From Cunninghamia lanceolata (taxonomy: Eukaryota > Streptophyta > Pinopsida > Cupressales > Cupressaceae), in assembly GCA_027924645.1 (NCBI GenBank), contig BSBN01000334.1, positions 7,310,501 to 7,374,500 on the forward strand: 64,000 nt of DNA, written 5' to 3'. The notes below the pieces were generated by a model. The model was not told the DNA's origin, made no database searches, and worked only from the letters and a program-made list of their open reading frames with translations. The translations under genes were made by a program, and so were the position numbers. Of this stretch, positions 56,487 to 64,000 are shown piece by piece (within the stretch, counting starts at the first letter, position 1; every line of letters starts with the position of its first letter).

Positions 56487-58190
56487 ATAGCCCCAAATTT
56501 AACCCAAAAGCTGAGAGTTTGTGTTTTAGAAAGTTGTACACAGGAGGAAACATCATATCTGACACATACTAACACGCATATATAGTCTATTCTAGTGCAT
56601 ACATCAATTTGGCACATACAGTCTCTGATCCAGTGCATTTGCTTCCTGTTCTAGTGCATATACTCTTTCAGTGCATACAGACTTTGATCTAGCACATTCA
56701 TCCTCTGTTACATCGCATGTCATTTCAGCTCATATACACTATATTCCTATGCTTTTGACCTCTGTCTTAGTACATTTGTACTGTTGCACTTCTATTATCT
56801 ATTACAACACATTTACTCTCTGAAGCTGCGCATCTGATCTTAGCAGTGATTCTAGGATTTCCTTGAATTTTTCACTAACACTAACATATTTTCACAGGAA
56901 CACTCTTGATCTGTTTACAGGCTAGGTACTAGTTTAGAAGCATATAGTTGCACTTGTTAACTCACACTTTGATTTCTAACAAGAAAGTAAATGGATGCTA
57001 ATACAAATCTCACGTAGTTTTAACTAGGAAGGTGGTAATTGAATCATTTCTATCTTGCATATCATTGAATCATTGCTATATTGCTATCCTTCAAAGTTAA
57101 CAACTCATTGCTATCTTGGTAAAGTTGGACTATTTCTATCTTGTTATCACTTCAAAGTTAACAAATCACTGCTATCTAGGTAAAATTGAACACATCATTG
57201 CTATCTGGGTAAAATTGGACTATTGTTATCTTGTTATCACTTCAAAGTTAACAAATTCTTGTGCTTGCCCAAGTAGATAGCTCATCTAGTTTTTCTCATT
57301 TTAAATAGGGGAAAAAGAACCATTGTCTTCTATGTTTTAGGAATGATACCAAGCCTATGCTCTCCCCTATCTTGGGTGATCAAAACGCTAGACATATCAT
57401 TTTCACATGTGTTTTTCCTTTAGAGGGGCCTGCTCTTGGATACCGTTCATCCAAGTAGGAACGACCCTAAGTGGTAACAGGCTAGATACCAAGCCCTACC
57501 AATCCACTATAAATAAATTATGTTTGGAGAGAAAGCTTCAAACAACGAGTGTAGTTGTGTTATACCGACAGCCAACCTGCTCCAAAACCCTCCAAGGCGC
57601 AACCCTTGCAGGCTGGGAGACTCCATAACGGAGAGTAGTGTTGTCACATGTATAACCACTTGAACGGTTGCCTTCATTAAACACCTTTGTTCTAGTGGCC
57701 AAAACCCTCTATAATCCATTTGAAACCTAGGATTGTGCTTGCTTTTCCTTTTAGTCCAAAAAGAGTCAAAAAATCACAAAAAAAAACCATAAAAACATTC
57801 TTTGCGTTTGCTGTGTCTTCTTGCCATAATTTTAGAAAATTAGATCAGAAAAGACCTTCTTATAGCCAAAGATACCAGAAACATCAAAAAATTTGTGAAA
57901 ATTTACAAAAACATTGAAAAAAACTAAAACTACGCATTTGTTATCTAAAGCTGCGCATCTGTCTTGACTTACTACACATTTATACTAACTGGTTGCGCTT
58001 ATACCACCTATTATCATGCATTTGATTTTTACAAGTATTGTGCATCTGTGTCGACTTTGTGTTCTTTTATCCTTTTCTGCTATGCCTTTGTTCATATGCA
58101 TGCTTGAGAGTGAGCATTTCCACATCTTTTCAGAGAAAAATTTTAGGTTTTCTAGGTACCCATTTTAGTCTTGTGTTAGTTTTTGTTGAC
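56487..58190 (+). other. Leader of Gypsy C with degenerate repeats and a conserved-looking block
   Basis: From 56,560 to 56,850 a short unit around AGTGCATA...CTCTG recurs irregularly about ten times. From 57,060 to 57,260 a unit of about 100 bp (GCTATCTTGGTAAA, CTTCAAAGTTAACAA) is repeated. From 57,410 to 57,720 the sequence changes character: higher GC, several kept CpGs, no believable reading frame (the 73-codon ORF at 57,407 has no motifs). That block may be a structured or packaging RNA region. Confidence 0.5.
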
Positions 58191-58474
58191 ATGAGAAACC
58201 AATTAGAAGTAATTGTTCAAGAACTCCAATACATACGAGAGTAGTTAGACTTCGATATCTCGCCCCAGGATCGTATAGCAATTGCTCAAGAACTCCAAGT
58301 GATACAACAAGAAATGACAATCTTACAAGTTGAACAGGTCAGTACTAGCTACACCTTGCCCCGAAAGCATACATCCTTTTCTCGTCTTCATGATACTTTG
58401 ACAAGGCAAGCACCACCTTAAGTTGGAAAACATATACCACTCCATCTACTTGTTGTACGTATGAGCCTAACTAG
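58191..58474 (+). pseudogene. Gypsy C gag, N-terminal start, cut by Copia D
   Basis: The ATG at 58,191 opens MRNQLEVIVQELQYIRE, a stop, then QDRIAIAQELQVIQQEMTIL, with repeated Q-E-L-Q heptads suggesting a coiled coil. It ends at 58,474 where the Copia LTR starts. Assignment as gag rests on position and coiled-coil character. Confidence 0.5.
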
Positions 58475-59826
58475 TGTTGTCATTGATGTCAACATACTCC
58501 TGTCATAGTGATGACAAGGATTGGATGAGCTGTGTGCTGAGGATATTGAGAAAATTAGTCCTAATGAGGAACAGAGAAGAACAGTGAAGACAGTGAGCCA
58601 AATACCCTAGATAAGATGCAGATCAGAGGAAGCACTTCAAAGGGTTTGTAGATAAGTGTCTTAAGATGCTTCAGTAGAGATTTTAGAGGTTTGCATGAAG
58701 ATTTGAAGAAGTTATGACTGCTTAAGTAAAACTGGTTCTGGCAGGTGTTCAGAGGTGACAGAGTGACATAGTTAGGTCCGGTGAGATCCAGAAAAGCAAT
58801 ATCTGACTATGCAGATTTGGTGGAGTGTTTAATAGGCCAATATGAATTGAAAACTCAATTAGATCATGGTCTGGAGGTCCGCAAGCATCTATTCCATAAT
58901 GACAGTGATGACAGACTGTGTTCTTGAGCTTCCAGATGAAGGAGAGAAGGATTTCAATAAGTAGATGTAGTATGGATGTTCTTGATGATTCAGACAAGCC
59001 TGTGGATGTCTTTAGATTGTGTCCAATTCATGTTGGGGGTCTACATTGAAGTTTGAGCTCGTGATTGAAGAATAACCTCTGGTGATGGTCTTCTTTTCAA
59101 GACAGGCCGACCGGATGAGTTACACATCCTGCGGATGATCTTGAAGATGTTATGTGAAGATTGCCATGTTTGTAGAAGAAGTTTGAAGTCTCTGATCTGT
59201 GTGGCTGACAGTGTGTTGATCTGCGTGAAGTCTTTTGTAATAAGTCATGTTGTGTTTATGTACTTGCTCTGTAATGTATGCTGACTTGGATGATAATTCC
59301 TAAGTTGATGTCTTGTATAAATAAGGAGTTGAAAAGTCATTTCAAAGTGTGTCTTGTGGGGATGAGAGTGTGGTAGAGAGAAGAGGAGTGAAAGGCAGAG
59401 AAGAAGTGTTGGGCCTAAATGGAACTGACTCAAGCATGGTGAAGATGCTATTGTTCAATTCAAGTATGTGATACTTATTATTCTATAGATAGTGTGTCTC
59501 TTCTAGGCAGTGAGCCTCCTGTGAGCAGTGTGCTCGAGTAGTGAGCCCTAATTGACATGTGCCATTTTGTTCTTTCTATTCTTCTAATAGAGAATACAAT
59601 CTTGGCTTAATCACCCCATGGTTTTTCCCTTAACCAGGTTTTCCACGTCAAAATCTTGGTGTCTTATGTGTTAATGTGTTTCAGCTCTTGATTTAAAGCA
59701 TTATGTTTCCATGATTGATTTATTATTATGCTGCTAAATTACAAAGTGGATTTGAGTGTTTAATTGGAAGAAAGTTTTGGACAACTAATTCACCTCCCCT
59801 CTCAGTTGTCTTCCTAAAATCTAATA
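58475..59826 (+). repeat. 5' LTR of Copia D (1,352 bp)
   Basis: It begins TGTTGTCATTGATGTCAAC and ends CTAAAATCTAATA, where CA is expected, just before the primer site. It has TATAAATA at 59,316-59,323 and the typical late-LTR phrase GGTTTTCCACGTCAAAATC (about 59,636). Just before its end is CACCTCCCCTCTCAGTTGTC, a hallmark of SIRE-like plant Copia LTRs. Confidence 0.8.
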
Positions 59827-59827
59827 A

Positions 59828-59840
59828 TTAGTATCAGATC
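59828..59840 (+). promoter_or_regulatory. Primer binding site of Copia D
   Basis: TTAGTATCAGATC stands for the usual TTGGTATCAGAGC, with two G-to-A or G-to-T changes. Confidence 0.7.
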
Positions 59841-59882
59841 TAAGTTCCTCTAAAAGAGGTTAACCGCTTGAGGAGATCTAGA

Positions 59883-62800
59883 ATGTTGTCCTACAAGAAG
59901 GATAGTCTGAGGTTTGATGGAACAAATTTTACTGTTTGGAAAAGTCACCTGCAATGTCACTTACAATGTATGGGAACACAGTATTAGATGATGGCCTCAA
60001 AGAAGTATACTCGTCCACAAGGTGGGCCAAAATCAGTAGATGAAATTGCAGATGCTGAAAACAATCTGCAGACTAAAGAATCTCTTTTAAGTGCCTTGTC
60101 TAACTCAGAGCTGACAAATGTTGTTGACCTACAAACTACTTTTGAGGTTTGGGAAAAACTGGAACTTCTGCATGAAGGAGACAAGTATGTTAAATGTGCC
60201 AAGCTACAGAGTCTGAAAGGAAAATTCAAAAATCTGAAGATGGGAGAAGATGAAAATATCACTACATTTATGCCAAGAGTAAATGAGCTTGTTTGTGGCA
60301 TTAGATGTGCTAGTGGAGTCTTGGATGAAGATGAGATTGTTGGCAAAGTTCTTAGATCCCTTCCTGATTCTTACAAATACAAGGTTGCTGCTATTGAAGA
60401 ATTTAGATCTATTTTAGGTATCACAAGAGATCAATTGGTGGGTAAATTGGCTGCATTTGAATTGACTGAGGTTGGAGATGCCCCCCCAAGACTGAATCTG
60501 CATTCAAGGCTAGTGCTTCTTTTAAAGGAAAATAAATGTTTGATCCGGGAGAGAACTCTTCAAAGAAACTGTCATGGTATGAGAAAGCAAGAAAAGACCT
60601 GGAAGAAGATGAAGTAGAAACTGCTCAACTTGAAGCCCTTATTGCTAAAAGGCTTCCAAGAGGATCTAGTAAGTATGAAGGAAAATTGCCTTTTAAATGT
60701 TTTAACTGCAATAAGATTGGTCATTTTGCCTCAAGGTGTTTTGAAAGATTTTCAAGGCCAAATCCTAATAGATCAAGGTTCCAGAAGAATTGTTACTATG
60801 TTCATGAAGATGATGATAATGAAGGAGTAACAGATGATGAATCAGAGACAGGAAACAAATCTGGAAGTGACTGGGTGTTTATTGCCATCAAGGAAGAAGA
60901 TCCAATGCCCTCTGAATCTGTCAATCATAAAATTGTAGAAAGAGCTCTGGCTGCCCAAGTTGAGGAAAAAGATGATTGGGTAATTGACAGTGGATGTTCT
61001 CACCATATGACAGGTGACAAAAATAAATTCATAGATTTGGAAAGGTATGAAGGAGGAGTGGTAAAATTTGGTGATAATTCTGCTGGCAGAATCAAAGGTA
61101 GAGGAACTATTTCTTTTGATGGAAAGAACAAATCCAGTAATGTATTGTATGTTCAAGGCCTGAAGTACAATCTTCTCAGTGTTGAATAGTTGGTGGACAA
61201 TGGCTATGATCTCTGATTCAAAAATGGAAAATGCAAGATCTTTGAAAGTTTCAGAACAGAGATTGCATCTGGTACTCAAACTAAAGGTAACATCTTCCAC
61301 TTGGTTGGTACTGGTAAAAGTTGCTTATTTGTCCAAATTGATCAGAGTTGGTTGTGGCATAGGAGAATGTGTCATGTGAATTTTGATAATATCATCAAGA
61401 TAAGCAACACTCAGGCTGTAAGAGATCTTCCAAGATTGGTAAAACCTACCAATAGTTTGTGCAAGGAATGTCAGTTGGGTAAACAAAGCAAAATCTCATT
61501 CAAAAGCAAGGAACAATCTTCTACTAGATTATTAGATCTAGTTCATACTAACTTATGTGGTCCGACAAGAATCAGAAGTTTGCAAGGTGATAGATACTTC
61601 ATGCTATTGATAGATGACTACTCCCGGATGATGTGGGTGACTTTTCTGAAAGAAAAATCAGAAGCTCTTGAGAAATTCAAAATATTCAAAGCTATGGTAG
61701 AGAATGAAACTGGATTAAAATTAAAATGTTTGAGGTTTGATAGAGGTGGTGAATTCACATCCGGTGAGTTCATAGAGTTCTGTGAGAAACATGGAATAAA
61801 AAGACAGTTGTCTGCTCCTAGGACTCCACAACATAATGGAGTAGTGGAGAGAAAGAATTGGACCATCCAGGGAGCATCTAGAACCATGATGATGGAAGTG
61901 AATATTCCTCAAATCTATTGGAGAGAAGCTGTAAGCACTGTAGTATATACTCTCAATCAAGTACAAATCAGAAGCAATACCAGTAAGACTCCTTATGAAC
62001 TTTGGTTTGGCATCACTCCCACTATGAGATATTTTAGAGTTTTTGGTAGCAAATGTTACATTAAGAGAGATGAAGATTTAGGCAAATTTAATGCTAGAAG
62101 TGATGAAGGAATTTTCTTGGGTTATTCTACTCAAAGCAAAGCATACCAGTGTTATAACAAGAGATTGAGGAAGATTATAGAAAGTACAAATGTGAAGGTT
62201 GATGAAGGGATTGAAAAACCCTCAAGGTTTTATGAATGTGATGAAGATGATCAGAATGATGTTTTGATCCAAGGAGTCCAAGCTCCCTCTAAAATTCAAA
62301 TTCAAACTAATCTGATAAATGAGGAAGAAGAGATAAGTTCGATTGAACTTGTTCAAGATTTAGAAGTGCAAGAAACTCCCAAAGTTCCTAGGTATGTAAG
62401 ATTGAATCACTCTGAAGATCAGATTATAGGTGATAAAAGAAAAGGTGTACAAACAAGAAGAAGGATTGCTCAAAATTCAGAAGAGTATTGTCTGATTTCA
62501 AAGATTGAACCTAAGACAGTGAATGAAGCTTGCAATGATGAAAACTGGACTAAAGCAATGGAGGAAGAGCTTATGCAAATTGAGAAAAATCACACTTGGG
62601 ATCTTGTTCCCGGGCCTAAAAGAAAGAATGTGATTGGAACCAAATGGGTCTTCCAGAACAAACTAAATGAAGATGGTGAAGTAGTCAGAAACAAAGCTAG
62701 ATTGGTCTGCAAGGGTTACTCCCAAGTAGAAGGAGTTGATTTTGAAGAAAATTTTGCTCCGGTGGCTAGAATTGAATTAGTCATATTATTTCTTGCTTTT

Positions 62801-64000
62801 GTTGCCTTCAAGTATTTCAAAGTATATCAGATGGATGTCAAATTTACCTTCCTGAATGGTGACTTAGAAGAAGTATACATTAAACAACTAGATGGATTTC
62901 ATTTGTCTGATCATGGTGATATGGTCTGCAAGTTGAAGAAAGCACTGTATGGATTGAAGCAAGCCCCAAGAGCCTAGTATGAAAGATTGGATAAGCATCT
63001 TCTGAAGATTGGTTTCAACAAAGGTACTGCTGATAGTAATTTGTATTTCAAAATTGATCATGACAATATCTTGACTGTTGAGGTGTTTGTTGATGATATC
63101 ATTTTTTGAGCAAGAGATAGTATGTGCAAAACCTTTGCAAATCAAATGAAAAGTGAATTTGAGATGTCCATGTTTGGAGACATGAATTTCTTCTTGGTTC
63201 TGTAAATCTCTCAAACAAAGAAAGGAATCTTCATTTCTCAGACCAAATATGTGAAAGAATTGTTGAAGAAATTTGGGATGGAAGACTCAAAACCAATGAA
63301 TACTCCCATGGCAACTAGATGCAAATTGAGCAAAGATGATGACCCTCCTAAGACTGATCAGAAAAAATGCAGATCAATGATTAGAGGATTATTGTATCTC
63401 ACTCAAACTAGACCTGACATTATGAATGTTGTTGGTCTTCTTGCTAGATTCCAAGCTGATCCTAGAGAATCTTATGTCATGACAATCAAAAGAATTTTTA
63501 GATATTTGAAAGGGACAATTGAGTATGGGTTGTGGTATCCTAGAGATCATAATTTCTCTCTTCATGCATATACTGATGCGGATTGGGCAAGAGATGTGGA
63601 TGACTAGAAGAGTACCAGTGGTGGAGCATTCTTTTTGGGGAAGAGATTGGTTTCTTGGTTGAGCAAGAAACAAGAGGCAATATCTCTATCTACTACAGAA
63701 GCAGAATATATTGCAGCACCAGGTAGTTGCACTCAAGTTTTGTGGATGAAGCAAATGTTAAGAGACACAAGAGTAGAGTATAAGGAGCCTATCACAATCT
63801 TTTGTGATAAATCAAGTGTAATAAATATATCTAAGAATCTGGTGTTGCATTCAAAGACTAAACATATATCCATCGAGTTTCACTTTTTGAGAGAGCAAGT
63901 GAACAAGAATGAAGTCAGATTAGAGTTTGTGCCTTCCAAGGATCAAATTGCAGATATCTTTAACAAACCTCTACCTAAGGACTCTTTTGAGTATCTCAGG
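59883..64000 (+). pseudogene. Copia D gag-pol polyprotein, nearly complete, inactivated
   Basis: The ATG at 59,883 gives gag (LRFDGTNFTVWKSHLQ, a stop, then a long capsid part). A frameshift lies near 60,480. The zinc knuckle CFNCNKIGHFASRC follows at about 60,700. The protease active site is WVIDSGCSHHMTG (about 60,976). The integrase begins with [10 protein letters not shown] and CKECQLGKQ and has catalytic residues in [22 protein letters not shown] (Asn to Arg next to the Asp) and HNGVVERKN. The reverse transcriptase follows ([48 protein letters not shown]), then RNase H (AYTDADWARD, SLSTTEAEYIA) and ADIFNKPLPK. In-frame stops include those near 61,188, 62,976, 63,108, 63,204 and 63,607. 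The 3' LTR lies beyond the window. Confidence 0.9.

Larger units (their letters stand above)
55513..58474 (+). mobile_element. Gypsy C, 5' part (LTR, primer site, leader, start of gag)
   Basis: It is inserted in the 3' LTR of A at the site AATATTAT and is itself cut by Copia D at 58,474. The remainder is outside the window. The primer site type and long leader fit the Tat/Ogre or Athila-like Gypsy groups. That placement is inferred. Confidence 0.75.

Noticed and set aside
57407..57628. 73-codon ORF in the Gypsy C leader
   Set aside because: Both strands have short frames here, and neither shows protein motifs. The block looks conserved as nucleic acid, not as protein.
60842..61300. 152-codon minus-strand ORF inside Copia D
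   Set aside because: It is the antisense shadow of the Copia protease/integrase region, which has clear motifs on the plus strand.

Overview
The window looks like a piece of a large, AT-rich, repeat-dominated seed-plant genome. Introns, a GRAS-family plant transcription-factor relic, Copia and Gypsy retrotransposons with plant-type primer binding sites, a plant LINE and TTTAGGG-type telomere-like repeats all point that way. The very deep nesting, old decayed elements and long Gypsy LTRs (about 3.1-3.2 kb) suggest a gymnosperm, probably a conifer. That taxonomic guess is inference. I see no intact host gene, no rRNA or tRNA gene and no CRISPR array.

Left part (1-14,132). A Copia 3' end with its LTR (1-1,017) lies directly against a GRAS gene on the minus strand (1,018-2,075). 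The GRAS gene is broken by two frameshifts and is cut off where the Copia element sits. Next comes a decayed Gypsy relic with a gag remnant (about 2.4-6.8 kb), a 122-bp tandem duplication, and an inverted pair of copies (7,390-7,835 and 9,044-9,443) of an unrecognised promoter-plus-ORF segment. A minus-strand LINE (9,444 to about 13,430) follows; it contains an 800-bp solo LTR with a perfect 5-bp target duplication.

Central nest (14,133-55,512). Gypsy A (plus strand, 3.2-kb LTR, chromovirus-like) is the outer element. Related Gypsy B (minus strand, 19,642-45,944) is inserted in A near the end of its protease region. Inside B's pol lies a DNA transposon of about 14.9 kb (25,565-40,486, called E here). 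E carries a spliced, decayed transposase-like gene on the plus strand, a second multi-part gene on the minus strand, GGGTACCC palindromes near both ends, a telomere-like minisatellite and several tandem repeats. E is the most unusual system in the window. The 3' LTR of A was hit three more times: by a 3.0-kb non-autonomous, Copia-like LTR element (49,121-52,134), by a 977-bp inverted-repeat element (53,843-54,819), and by Gypsy C (from 55,513).

Right part (55,513-64,000). Gypsy C contributes a 953-bp 5' LTR, a primer binding site, a long repeat-rich leader and the first part of gag. It is then interrupted by Copia D (1.35-kb 5' LTR and nearly the whole gag-pol), which runs off the right edge. 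All coding regions in the window carry stops or frameshifts, so nothing here appears able to move on its own. The interest lies in the order of insertions, in element E, and in the short non-autonomous elements.
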